Source of the DNA: Zhihengliuella alba | GTDB lineage: Bacteria > Actinomycetota > Actinomycetes > Actinomycetales > Micrococcaceae | Reading direction: 5' to 3' | Assembly (NCBI RefSeq): GCF_039538765.1 | Contig: NZ_BAABCJ010000001.1 | Span: 992,001 to 1,056,000 of the forward strand | Length of the DNA: 64,000 nucleotides | Part shown: positions 41,811 through 50,115 of the stretch, in pieces | Layout: every line of letters begins with the position of its first letter | How positions within the stretch are numbered: the stretch's first letter is position 1 | Program-made: the position numbers and the translations under genes | The notes under the pieces: generated by a model | The model's input: only the letters and a program-made list of their open reading frames with translations | Databases searched by the model: none | What the model was told of the DNA's origin: nothing

Positions 41811-43202
41811 ATGCCCGCGAACCAGCTCGTCCTCCCGAACTCCGACCCGTCCCGCGGCCTCGGTCGCCGCCGCTTCCTGTCGCTCGCGGCGCTGGGCGGG
41901 GCCACCGCCGCCCTCGCGGCCTGCGGCGGCCCGTCCACGGCGTCCGGCGGGGCCGCCCAGGCGTCCGCCGCCGTCGACTTCAGCGGCGTGACCCCCGCCG
42001 CGCAGATCGACTTCTGGTCCAACCACCCCGGTCAGTCCCAGGCGGTGGAGAAGGAGCTGATCGCCAAGTTCGAGGCCGCCCACCCCGACATCAAGGTCAA
42101 CCTGGTGACGGCCGGCTCCAACTACGAGGAGATCGCCCAGAAGTTCCAGTCGACCCTCACGGCGAAGTCGGGGCTGCCCGCCGTCGTGGTGCTCTCCGAC
42201 GTCTGGTGGTTCCGCTACTACATGGACCGGACGATCGTCCCGCTGGACCCCATGATCTCCGCGCTCGACTGGGACCTGTCCGACTACCAGGACTCGCTCG
42301 TCGCCGACTACCAGTACGACGGCGCCCAGTGGGCCATGCCGTACGGACGCTCGACGCCGCTGTTCTACTACAACAAGGAGCACTTCGCGGCCGCCGGCCT
42401 GCCGGACCGGGCCCCGGAGACGTGGGCCGAGTTCGGGCAGTGGGCGCCCGAGCTCATGGCCTCCGGCCGCGGCGTGGACGGCTTCCTGCACGCCTTCATG
42501 TACCCGGACGTGGCCGGCTACGCCGGGTGGACCATGCAGAACAACCTCTGGGGCGAGGGCGCCGCCTGGTCCGACGAGTGGGAGATCGCGTGCGACTCGG
42601 ACGCCGCCGTCCAGGCCTTCCAGTGGATGCAGGACTCGGTGTACACGCACGGGTGGGCGGGCGTCTCCTCTTCCGACGCGGCGGCCGACTTCTCCTCCGG
42701 CGCCGTGTCCTCCACCCTCCTCTCGACCGGCTCGCTGGTGGGCGTGCTGGAGAACGCCCAGTTCGACGTGGGCGTGGGCTTCCTGCCCGGCGGGAGCGTC
42801 GAGGGCCCCGTCTGCCCGACCGGCGGCGCCGGGCTCGGCATCCCGTCCGGCGTCACGCCGGAGGAGCAGCTGGCCGCGGCCCTGTTCATCAAGTTCGTCG
42901 GCGAGCCCGAGAACACCGCGGCCTTCTCCGCCGCCACCGGCTACCTGCCGAACCGGAAGTCGGCGGACCTGAGCTCGGTGCTGGCCGAGGTCCCCCAGCT
43001 GCAGACCGCCGTCGACCAGCTCGCCGTCACCCGCGTCCAGGACTACGCGCGCGTGTTCCTTCCCGGCGCCGATCAGGAGATGGCCAAGACCGCCACGGCG
43101 ATCCTGACCCAGCAGGCCGATCCAGCGGGCGCCCTGTCCGAGCTCCGCGAGACGCTCGAGGGGATCTACGAGAACGACGTCGCGCCGAAGCTCCAGGCCT
43201 GA
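41811..43202 (+). CDS. Extracellular sugar-binding lipoprotein (CUT1 family)
   Basis: 463 residues, start ATG with AAAGG upstream. Twin-arginine motif RRRFLS (19-24), hydrophobic core and lipobox LAAC with Cys38, so it is a Tat-exported lipoprotein. Mature protein has DFWSNHPGQSQAVEKELIAKFEAAHPDIKVNLV and YGRSTPLFYYNKEHF, typical of UgpB/MalE-like solute-binding proteins, possibly glycerol-phosphate or oligosaccharide. Lies 140 bases after the permeases. Confidence 0.92.
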   Translation: MPANQLVLPNSDPSRGLGRRRFLSLAALGGATAALAACGGPSTASGGAAQASAAVDFSGVTPAAQIDFWSNHPGQSQAVEKELIAKFEAAHPDIKVNLVTAGSNYEEIAQKFQSTLTAKSGLPAVVVLSDVWWFRYYMDRTIVPLDPMISALDWDLSDYQDSLVADYQYDGAQWAMPYGRSTPLFYYNKEHFAAAGLPDRAPETWAEFGQWAPELMASGRGVDGFLHAFMYPDVAGYAGWTMQNNLWGEGAAWSDEWEIACDSDAAVQAFQWMQDSVYTHGWAGVSSSDAAADFSSGAVSSTLLSTGSLVGVLENAQFDVGVGFLPGGSVEGPVCPTGGAGLGIPSGVTPEEQLAAALFIKFVGEPENTAAFSAATGYLPNRKSADLSSVLAEVPQLQTAVDQLAVTRVQDYARVFLPGADQEMAKTATAILTQQADPAGALSELRETLEGIYENDVAPKLQA

Positions 43203-43220
43203 CCGCCCGCCGCCTCGGTC

Positions 43221-43268
43221 GCTGCTTCGCTCGCTACCTAGCTCGCTGCCTAGCTCGCTGCCTCGCTC
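43221..43268. repeat. Four tandem 12-bp repeats
   Basis: Units GCTGCTTCGCTC, GCTACCTAGCTC, GCTGCCTAGCTC and GCTGCCTCGCTC lie head to tail just after the binding-protein gene. Non-coding; a slippage-prone minisatellite. Confidence 0.85.
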
Positions 43269-43273
43269 GTCGC

Positions 43274-43311
43274 GCAGCCCCGTCAGCCCGACCCGGCGCT
43301 GGCGGGGCTGC
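43274..43311. terminator. Bidirectional hairpin between the importer and the HxlR gene
   Basis: A 14-bp stem, GCAGCCCCGTCAGC/GCTGGCGGGGCTGC (one wobble), between convergent gene ends. No T-run; role as terminator is inferred. Confidence 0.6.
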
Positions 43312-43317
43312 GCCGCA

Positions 43318-44025
43318 TCACCCGACGCTGGCAGGGCTGGCGGGGCCGCGCAGCGCGGTGGCGCCGACGAGCCGCCGCACCGCCCCGGGGTCACCGGAGA
43401 CGGTCACCCCGGGCAGATCGTCCAGCGGGACGCCTCCGATCAGGCAGGCCTTCCAGTCCCGCGTCGTCGCGGCGATCCAGGCGTCGGCCCGCGACGGGTC
43501 GCCCGCCTCGTCCCGGACCACGCTGGTGCCCTGCTCCGAGACCAGCGCCGTGTAGCCGACCGGATCCGCCCCCTCTCGCCGGGAGTCGGTGAGCAGCAGC
43601 GAGATCCGCTGCTCCCCCGCCGGCCCCGGCACCGGCCGCGCGTGGGCGCGCATGGCCAGGACCACCGTGTCGGGACTCATGTCCGCCTCGATCGGGAGCG
43701 CCGGCGAGGAGACCGCCCAGCGGGACAGCGCCGTGTTGACGTCCTCCAGGGCGTAGCCCCACTCCGTGAGCTCGTAGACCTCCACCCGGGCGGGCGCCGG
43801 GAGCCGGCGCCGCACGGCGATGCCGCTGGACTCGAGTCCCTGGAGCCGCTGCGTGAGCACCGCCGGGCCGATCCCGAGGACGTCCCGCTGCAGGTCGGAG
43901 AAGCGTTTGGGGCCCAACAGCAGTTCCCGGACCACGATCATCGTCCATCGCTCGCCCACCAGATCCAGGGCGTGGGCGGCCGCGCAGCCGTCGTTGTAGG
44001 AGCCGTAGGAGCGTCGGGAAGCCAT
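43318..44025 (-). CDS. HxlR-family winged-helix regulator with C-terminal extension
   Basis: 235 residues from ATG (MASRRSYGSYNDGC); a GTG two codons earlier is possible. The HxlR domain (about 1-100) has CAAAHALDLVGERWTMIVVRELLLGPKRFSDLQRDV, then IGPAVLTQRLQGLESSGIAVRRRL. The C-terminal 125 residues resemble the SCP2-like extension seen in actinobacterial HxlR proteins and may bind a ligand. Divergent from two maleylpyruvate-isomerase-like genes that it probably controls, through the palindrome in the shared spacer. Confidence 0.85.
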   Translation of the reverse strand: MASRRSYGSYNDGCAAAHALDLVGERWTMIVVRELLLGPKRFSDLQRDVLGIGPAVLTQRLQGLESSGIAVRRRLPAPARVEVYELTEWGYALEDVNTALSRWAVSSPALPIEADMSPDTVVLAMRAHARPVPGPAGEQRISLLLTDSRREGADPVGYTALVSEQGTSVVRDEAGDPSRADAWIAATTRDWKACLIGGVPLDDLPGVTVSGDPGAVRRLVGATALRGPASPASVG

Positions 44026-44036
44026 TGACACATCGT

Positions 44037-44053
44037 ACTACTGCTGCAGTAGT
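44037..44053. promoter_or_regulatory. Putative HxlR operator, perfect 8-1-8 palindrome
   Basis: ACTACTGC-T-GCAGTAGT. On the minus strand a TACGAT (-10) abuts it and lies six bases before the HxlR ATG, suggesting a leaderless, autoregulated transcript. A further TTAGTAGTAG half-site-like word follows at about 44062. Confidence 0.6.
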
Positions 44054-44104
44054 GTCGACTTCATTAGTAGTAGCGTTCCTCGTGGGGCGCTCGAGGGGAG
44101 CGAT

Positions 44105-44743
44105 ATGAGCACATCCCGACCAGTCTGGCCCACGGTGCACACCGAGCGCCGGCGCCTCGTCCGCGACCTCGCCGGGCTTTCGCCCGAGCAGTGGCGGACG
44201 CCCTCGCTCTGTCCCGGCTGGGACGTGCACGACGTCGTGGCCCACCTCGTCGACTCCGCCCGCTCCGGCCGCCTGGCCTTCGTCCGGGACCTGGTGCGGG
44301 CGGGCTTCGACTTCGACCGGGCCAACGAGCTTGGGATCGCCCGGTCCAGGCGACCCTCTCCCCAGGAGACACTCGCGGACCTCGAGGCCTCAGCCGGCCT
44401 CGAGCGCACGCCCCCGGCCAGCCCCGCCACCCGACTCGTCGAGGGCGTTGTCCACGGCGAGGACATCCGGCGCCCCCTCGGCCTGACCGGGGACTACCCG
44501 GCGGAGGCCGTCACCCGGGCCATCGACTACCAGGTCCGCACGCCGGTCTCCTTCGGCGGCGGACGCGAGCGCGTCGCGGGCCTGCGCCTCGTCGAGTCCG
44601 GCACGGGCACGGCGTGGGGCTCCGGCGACGACGTCGTCGCGGACGGCGTGGACCTGCTGCTGGCCGTCTCCGGCCGCCCGATCGATGCCGACCGCCTCTC
44701 GGGCCCCGGCGCTCCCCGACTTCACGGGACGGCCGCGGCATGA
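44105..44743 (+). CDS. Mycothiol-type maleylpyruvate isomerase family protein (paralogue 1)
   Basis: 212 residues, DinB-like bundle. LCPGWDVHDVVAHLVDSARSG (His47) and the H-x3-E/D-type VEGVVHGEDIRRPLG give the likely metal ligands of mycothiol-dependent isomerases and transferases. GAGGGGAG ribosome site upstream of the ATG. Substrate unknown. Overlaps the next gene (ATGA). Confidence 0.85.
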   Translation: MSTSRPVWPTVHTERRRLVRDLAGLSPEQWRTPSLCPGWDVHDVVAHLVDSARSGRLAFVRDLVRAGFDFDRANELGIARSRRPSPQETLADLEASAGLERTPPASPATRLVEGVVHGEDIRRPLGLTGDYPAEAVTRAIDYQVRTPVSFGGGRERVAGLRLVESGTGTAWGSGDDVVADGVDLLLAVSGRPIDADRLSGPGAPRLHGTAAA

Positions 44744-45381
44744 AGCAGCAGGACGACGAGCTGTGGGCCCTCGCGCACGCCGAGCGGGCCGCCCTGGCGG
44801 ACGACCTCGCCGGCCTCTCGGCAGAGCAGTGGCGGCACCCGACGCTCTGCGGGGCCTGGAATGTCGAGGACGTCGTGGCGCACCTGACGGCCGCGGCGAG
44901 CATCGGCCAGTGGGCGTGGATCCGCAGCATGGTCGGCGCCCGGTTCCGGCCGGACCTGCACAACCAACGGCGGCTGGAGGAGCACCGCGGCGCCACCCCG
45001 GAGGAGACGCTGGCTCGCTTCCGCGGGGTGATCGGCAGTACCACGGCGCCGTCCGGTCACACGCCCGCCTACCTCGGCGAGGTCCTCGTCCACGCGCAGG
45101 ACATCCGGCACCCGCTGGGCCTCGACCACTCCCCCAGCGTCGAGGCGCTCACTCCCGTCGCGGAGTTCTTCGCAGCCAACGACTTCACCGTCTCCAGCCG
45201 GAAGACGGCGGCGGGCCTGGAGCTCCGCGCGGACGACGGCCCCTTCGCCGCGGGTTCCGGCCCCGCGGTCTCCGGTCCGACGCTCGCGCTGGTCATGGCG
45301 ATGGCGGGCCGGGCGGTCTATCTCGAGCAGCTCGACGGCCCCGGGCTGCCCACGCTCCGCTCGCGCGTCCCCACCCGCTGA
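44740..45381 (+). CDS. Mycothiol-type maleylpyruvate isomerase family protein (paralogue 2)
   Basis: 213 residues. Same layout as its upstream neighbour: ALADDLAGLSAEQWRHPTLCGAWNVEDVVAHL (His49) and LGEVLVHAQDIRHPLGL. The two share about the same length and motif spacing, so they arose by tandem duplication and then diverged. Co-translated with paralogue 1 and probably under the divergent HxlR protein. Confidence 0.86.
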   Translation: MKQQDDELWALAHAERAALADDLAGLSAEQWRHPTLCGAWNVEDVVAHLTAAASIGQWAWIRSMVGARFRPDLHNQRRLEEHRGATPEETLARFRGVIGSTTAPSGHTPAYLGEVLVHAQDIRHPLGLDHSPSVEALTPVAEFFAANDFTVSSRKTAAGLELRADDGPFAAGSGPAVSGPTLALVMAMAGRAVYLEQLDGPGLPTLRSRVPTR

Positions 45382-45388
45382 CGTCCGG

Positions 45389-46222
45389 CTACGGCTGGAT
45401 CGGCGACGGCGTGACGCCGTACTTCGCGAGGCGCTCCGCCCCGCCGTCGTGCGCGGTGAGCACCCAGATCCCCGCCATGGTGACGGCGACCGTGTGCTCC
45501 CACTGGGAGGCCCGGCTGCGGTCGGTCGTGACGATCGTCCAGTCGTCCTCGAGGACGGCGGTCTCGATGTCGCCGCGCACCAGCATCGGCTCGATCGCCA
45601 GGCACATGCCCGGCTTGACCCGCGGGCCCCGGTGACCGGAGCGGTAGTTCAGCACGTCCGGCGGCATGTGCATCTCGGAGCCGATGCCGTGGCCGACGTA
45701 GTCCTCGAGGATCCCGAGCCGGGCGCCGTCCTGCTCGGAGACGTAGTCGTCGATCGCCTCGCCGATCTCGCCCACGAAGCGCGCCTCGGCCAGCGCCGCG
45801 ATGCCGCGCCACATGGCCTCCTCCGTGACGTCGGAGAGACGCTGGTCCGCGGGGTCGGCGGTGCCGACGATGACGGTGCGGGCCGAGTCGGCGTGCCAGC
45901 CGTCCACGATGCAGCCGCCGTCGATCTTCAGCACGTCGCCGTCCTGGAGCACCCGCTCCCCCGGGATGCCGTGGACGACCTCCTCGTTGACGGACGCGCA
46001 GATCGTGGCGGGGAAGCCGTGGTAGCCCTTGAAGTTGCTGGTGGCGTGGTGCCCGGTGATGACGGACTCGAACACCTGGTCCAGCTCCGCCGTCGTCTTG
46101 CCGACCGCCGCCGCGGCGACGGTGGCGTCCAGCGCCTCGGCCAGGATGAGGCCGGCCTCGCGCATCTTGAGGATCTGGGGGTTGGACTTGTACTCGATCT
46201 TGGACGAGCGGATGAAGCTCAT
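45389..46222 (-). CDS. map: Methionine aminopeptidase, type I
   Basis: 277 residues removing N-terminal Met. Metal-binding Asp residues in KIDGGCIVDGWHADSART, His in YVGHGIGSEMHMPP, and Glu in AIEPMLVRGD and QWEHTVAVT are all present. It follows adk after a hairpin, so it may also be transcribed separately. Confidence 0.96.
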   Translation of the reverse strand: MSFIRSSKIEYKSNPQILKMREAGLILAEALDATVAAAAVGKTTAELDQVFESVITGHHATSNFKGYHGFPATICASVNEEVVHGIPGERVLQDGDVLKIDGGCIVDGWHADSARTVIVGTADPADQRLSDVTEEAMWRGIAALAEARFVGEIGEAIDDYVSEQDGARLGILEDYVGHGIGSEMHMPPDVLNYRSGHRGPRVKPGMCLAIEPMLVRGDIETAVLEDDWTIVTTDRSRASQWEHTVAVTMAGIWVLTAHDGGAERLAKYGVTPSPIQP

Positions 46223-46257
46223 GGAGTTCCTATCGGTGGAGCAGGTGGGACGGCAAA

Positions 46258-46294
46258 GACGGCAGCCCTCGCGGTGCGTGCGAGGGCTGCCGTC
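46258..46294 (-). terminator. Hairpin between adk and map
   Basis: A perfect 15-bp stem, GACGGCAGCCCTCGC/GCGAGGGCTGCCGTC, with a 7-base loop, followed on the minus strand by TTTGCC. It would end or attenuate secY-adk transcription before map. Confidence 0.75.
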
Positions 46295-46313
46295 CGGGTG
46301 AGTCGGGTGCCGG

Positions 46314-46889
46314 TCAGGCTGCGGGCTGTCCGAGGGCGTCGAGGACGCGGGCGGTGACCTCGTCGATCTCGCCGATGCCGTTCACCTCGCGGACGATGCC
46401 GCGCTCGCGGTAGCGCTTCACGACGACCTCGGTCTGCTCGTGGTACAGCGCCAGGCGGTGGCGGATGACGTCCTCGGTGTCGTCGGCGCGGCCCTCGACG
46501 GCCGCGCGCTTGAGCAGGCGCTCCACGAGCTCCTCGTCGTCCGCGGTGAGCTGCAGGACGGCGTCCAGCTCCTGGCCGTTCTCGGCGAGGATGCTGTCCA
46601 GCTCGTCGACCTGAGGCGAGGTGCGTGGGTAGCCGTCCAGCAGGAACCCGTCCTTGACGTCCTCCTGCTGGAGCCGGTCGCGGACCATGTTGTTGGTGAC
46701 CGAGTCCGGAACGAAGTCGCCGGCGTCGATGTACTTCTTGGCCTCGAGGCCCAGCGGGGTCCCGCCCTTGACGTTGGCGCGGAAGATGTCGCCGGTGGAG
46801 ATGGCGACGACGCCGAGGCGCTCGGAGATCCGAACGGCCTGGGTGCCCTTGCCCGAACCTGGGGGGCCGACAATGAGGAGACGTGTCAT
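46314..46889 (-). CDS. adk: Adenylate kinase
   Basis: 191 residues, short-lid form without zinc cysteines. P-loop GPPGSGKGTQ (8-17), STGDIFRANV and GFLLDGYPRT are diagnostic. Overlaps the secY stop by four bases. Confidence 0.97.
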   Translation of the reverse strand: MTRLLIVGPPGSGKGTQAVRISERLGVVAISTGDIFRANVKGGTPLGLEAKKYIDAGDFVPDSVTNNMVRDRLQQEDVKDGFLLDGYPRTSPQVDELDSILAENGQELDAVLQLTADDEELVERLLKRAAVEGRADDTEDVIRHRLALYHEQTEVVVKRYRERGIVREVNGIGEIDEVTARVLDALGQPAA

Positions 46890-48190
46890 CGCAGGAGTCC
46901 TTCGTAGTGTCGCTGCTGCATCTGAGCATTGATTTGCTTGACGGTCTCAAGGCCCACACCGACCATGATGAGGACCGAGATGCCGCCAAAGGGGAAGTTC
47001 TGGTCGGCGTTGATCAGCACGAAGGCGATCAACGGGGTCAGCGCGATCACGCCCAGGTACAGGGACCCCGGGAAGGTGATGCGGCTGAGGACGTACTGCA
47101 GGTACTCCGCCGTGGGCCGGCCCGCGCGGATGCCGGGGATGAAGCCCCCGTACTTCTTCATGTTCTCCGCGACCTCCGTGGGGTTGAAGGTGATGGAGAC
47201 GTAGAAGTAGGTGAAGCCGATGACCAGGAGCACGTAGACCGCCATGTACAGCGGGCTCGAGCTGCTCATGTACGTCCCGAGCCAGGTGGCCCAGCCCGGC
47301 TGCGGCCCCTCCGGGTTGGAGTTGAACTGCACCAGCATGCCGGGCAGCGCGAGGATCGAGGACGCGAAGATCACGGGGATCACGCCGGCCATGTTGACCT
47401 TGATCGGGATGTACGTGGACGAGCCGCCGACGGTGCGGCGCCCGACCATGCGCTTGGCGTACTGCACCGGGACCCGGCGCTGGGACTGCTCCACGAAGAC
47501 GATGCCCGCGATGACCAGCAGGCCGATCGCGATCACCGCGGCGAAGACGCCCCAGCCCTGGGCGGAGGCGATGGCGCCCATCGAGGACGGGAAGCCGGCC
47601 GCGATGGAGACGAAGATCAGCATGGACATGCCGTTGCCGATGCCGCGCTCGGTGATCATCTCGCCCATCCACATGATGACGATCGTGCCGGCCGTCAGCG
47701 TGAGGATCATCAGCAGGATGATCAGCAGGTGCTGGTCCGGGACCACCGGGAACTGGCAGCCGTTGAAGAGCATGCCGCTGCGGGCGAGCGAGACCAGGGT
47801 CGTCGCCTGCAGCAGGCCGAGGGCGATGGTCAGGTAGCGCGTGTACTGGGTCAGCTTCGACTGACCGGCCGAGCCCTCCTTGTGGAGCTCCTCGAAGCGT
47901 GGGATCACCACGCGGAGCAGCTGCACGATGATGGACGCCGTGATGTACGGCATGATGCCCATCGCGAAGATCGAGACCTGCAGGAGTGCGCCACCGCTGA
48001 AGAGGTTGACGAACTCGTAGACGCCACCCGAGGTGTTGCCCAGTGCCAGGCACCGCTGGACGTTGCCGTAGTCCACACCGGGGGTCGGGATGAAGACACC
48101 GAGGCGATAGATCGCGATGATCCCAAGCGTGAACAACAACTTGCGTCGCAAGTCAGGCGTCCGGAAGATCCGGGCAATGGCGCTGAACAA
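46886..48190 (-). CDS. secY: Preprotein translocase subunit SecY
   Basis: 434 residues, ten membrane helices; LRRKLLFTLGIIAIYRLGVFIPTPGVD at the N-terminus, the plug region after, and the FGGISVLIMVGVGLET carboxy block. Coupled to adk. A strong hairpin separates it from rplO upstream. Confidence 0.97.
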   Translation of the reverse strand: MFSAIARIFRTPDLRRKLLFTLGIIAIYRLGVFIPTPGVDYGNVQRCLALGNTSGGVYEFVNLFSGGALLQVSIFAMGIMPYITASIIVQLLRVVIPRFEELHKEGSAGQSKLTQYTRYLTIALGLLQATTLVSLARSGMLFNGCQFPVVPDQHLLIILLMILTLTAGTIVIMWMGEMITERGIGNGMSMLIFVSIAAGFPSSMGAIASAQGWGVFAAVIAIGLLVIAGIVFVEQSQRRVPVQYAKRMVGRRTVGGSSTYIPIKVNMAGVIPVIFASSILALPGMLVQFNSNPEGPQPGWATWLGTYMSSSSPLYMAVYVLLVIGFTYFYVSITFNPTEVAENMKKYGGFIPGIRAGRPTAEYLQYVLSRITFPGSLYLGVIALTPLIAFVLINADQNFPFGGISVLIMVGVGLETVKQINAQMQQRHYEGLLR

Positions 48191-48306
48191 GCGTCCTCCT
48201 GAGAACTGTGGGGGCGTACGGGGGCGGAATGCCCGTTGAAGTCTACCGGCAATCGTGACGCGGCGCTCACATTAGGCTCACCCGAGAGTGAAATAGGGGT
48301 TAAACA

Positions 48307-48349
48307 GCGAGCCCCCGGCCGACGCAGTGCGCGTCGGCCGGGGGCTCGC
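48307..48349 (-). terminator. Terminator of the spc operon, between rplO and secY
   Basis: A perfect 19-bp stem beginning GCGAGCCCCCGGCC, 5-base loop, then TGTTTAA on the minus strand. It separates rplO from secY-adk. Confidence 0.88.
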
Positions 48350-48366
48350 CTAGCCGTGGGCCAAGC

Positions 48367-48822
48367 CTAGAGCTCGGTCACGGAGCCGCCTGCGGCGGCG
48401 ATCTTCTCAGCGGCGGACTTCGAGAAGGCGTTGGCCTTCACGTCCACCTTGACGGTGATGTCGCCGGTGCCGAGGACCTTGACGGGCTGGTTCTTGCGAA
48501 CGGCGCCCTTCTGGACCAGGGACTCGACGGTGACCTCGCCACCCTCGGGGAAGAGCTCGTTCAGCTTGTCGAGGTTCACGACCTGGAACTCGACGCGGAA
48601 CGGGTTCTTGAACCCGCGGAGCTTCGGCAGGCGCATGTGCAGCGGCAGCTGCCCGCCTGCGAAGCCGGCCTTGACCTGGTAACGAGCCTTGGTGCCCTTG
48701 GTACCGCGGCCTGCCGTCTTGCCCTTGGATGCCTCGCCGCGACCCACACGGGTCTTCGCGGTCTTGGAACCCTCGGCGGGACGCAGGTGGTGAACCTTGA
48801 GAGCCGATTCGTTCTTAGCCAT
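48367..48822 (-). CDS. rplO: 50S ribosomal protein L15
   Basis: 151 residues: HHLRPAEGSKTAKTRVGRGEASKGKTAGRGTKG at the N-terminus and the FRVEFQVVNLDKLNELFPEG core. Last gene of the spc operon. Confidence 0.98.
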   Translation of the reverse strand: MAKNESALKVHHLRPAEGSKTAKTRVGRGEASKGKTAGRGTKGTKARYQVKAGFAGGQLPLHMRLPKLRGFKNPFRVEFQVVNLDKLNELFPEGGEVTVESLVQKGAVRKNQPVKVLGTGDITVKVDVKANAFSKSAAEKIAAAGGSVTEL

Positions 48823-48824
48823 GA

Positions 48825-49031
48825 TTACTTCGCCTCCTCAACCTGAACGAGGTGCCGAACCGTGTTGATCATGCCCACGGTCACGGCGTCGGCGTCACGG
48901 ACCACGGTGTGGCCGATGCGCTTGAGACCGAGCGAACGCAGGGTATCGCGCTGGTTCTGCTTGCCACCAATGGTGGACTTGGTCTGGGTGATGGCCAGCT
49001 TGGTGTCGCTGGGGACCAGGTTCTTCGCCAT
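48825..49031 (-). CDS. rpmD: 50S ribosomal protein L30
   Basis: 68 residues: LAITQTKSTIGGKQNQRDTLRSLGLKRIGHTVVRDAD is the complete L30 core. Two bases from rplO and three from rpsE. Confidence 0.97.
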   Translation of the reverse strand: MAKNLVPSDTKLAITQTKSTIGGKQNQRDTLRSLGLKRIGHTVVRDADAVTVGMINTVRHLVQVEEAK

Positions 49032-49034
49032 GGG

Positions 49035-49745
49035 CTAGGCACCTGCCTTCTGATCATTGAGGGTGCGCAGCATCGCTGCCGGCGCGACCTCGTCCAGAGC
49101 CAGTCCACGGCGCGCGGCCACGGCGGCCGGCTCCTCGAGGCCCTTCAGAGCAGCGATGGCGCCGTGCACCATGTTGATCTGGTTGGCAGAGCCCATGGAC
49201 TTGGACAGGACATCGTGGATACCGGCGCACTCGAGCACGGCGCGGATCGGGCCACCGGCGATAACGCCGGTACCCGGTGCGGCCGGGCGGAGCAGGACGA
49301 CGCCGGCAGCGGCCTCGCCCGTCACCAGGTGCGGGATGGTGGTGCCGACGCGGGGGACGCGGAAGAAGTTCTTCTTCGCCTCCTCGACACCCTTGGCGAT
49401 GGCCGCGGGAACTTCCTTGGCCTTGCCGTAGCCGACGCCGACCAGGCCGTTGCCGTCTCCGACCACCACGAGGGCGGTGAAGCTGAAGCGACGGCCGCCC
49501 TTGACGACCTTGGAGACGCGGTTGATGGTCACAACGCGCTCGAGGAACTTGTCCTTGTCGTCGTTGCGGCTGTCGCGCGAATCGCGGCCACCACGGCCAC
49601 GACCCTCGCCACGGCCACGGCCTTCGCCCCGGCCGCGACCCTCGCCACGACGGCCACCGGTGTTCTCGGCCTGGCCGGTCGCCTGGGCGGTCTGCTCAGT
49701 AGCTTCAGACACCTGGGTTTCCTTCTCGTTAGTTGCTTCGCTCAC
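49035..49745 (-). CDS. rpsE: 30S ribosomal protein S5 with RG-repeat N-terminus
   Basis: 236 residues, versus about 165-175 in E. coli. The core starts near residue 65 (FLERVVTINRVSKVVKGGRRFSFTALVVVGDG). It is preceded by a Glu/Thr-rich head and an RGEGRG repeat block (about 32-53) encoded by near-identical 18-base units. Actinobacterial S5 often has such extensions. Overlaps rplR by four bases. Confidence 0.97.
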   Translation of the reverse strand: MSEATNEKETQVSEATEQTAQATGQAENTGGRRGEGRGRGEGRGRGEGRGRGGRDSRDSRNDDKDKFLERVVTINRVSKVVKGGRRFSFTALVVVGDGNGLVGVGYGKAKEVPAAIAKGVEEAKKNFFRVPRVGTTIPHLVTGEAAAGVVLLRPAAPGTGVIAGGPIRAVLECAGIHDVLSKSMGSANQINMVHGAIAALKGLEEPAAVAARRGLALDEVAPAAMLRTLNDQKAGA

Positions 49746-50113
49746 AGTGCCAGCCCACCTTCACGTGCGCCGTCGGCAACCGCGGCCACACGGCCGTGGT
49801 ACTTGTTGCCGCCGCGGTCGAAGACGACCTCCTCGATGCCGGCAGCCTTGGCGCGCTCGGCGACCAGTTCGCCGACGCGCTTGGCCTTGGCGGTCTTGTC
49901 GCCGTCGAACGCGCGCAGGTCGGCTTCCATGGTGGAAGCGGAGGCCACGGTCACGCTGCGGCTGTCGTCCACGATCTGGACGAACATGTGACGCGTGGAC
50001 CGGGTGACGACCAGGCGCGGACGCGCGGTCGTGCCGGCCAGCTTCTTGCGCAGGCGCAGGTGGCGGCGGCCGCGAGCCGCGGCTTTGCTCTTACCCTTGA
50101 TACCGATAGCCAT
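49742..50113 (-). CDS. rplR: 50S ribosomal protein L18
   Basis: 123 residues: RRHLRLRKKLAGTTARPRLVVTRSTRHMFVQIVDD and the FDRGGNKYHGRVAAVADGARE end bind 5S rRNA. Confidence 0.98.
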   Translation of the reverse strand: MAIGIKGKSKAAARGRRHLRLRKKLAGTTARPRLVVTRSTRHMFVQIVDDSRSVTVASASTMEADLRAFDGDKTAKAKRVGELVAERAKAAGIEEVVFDRGGNKYHGRVAAVADGAREGGLAL

Positions 50114-50115
50114 AT

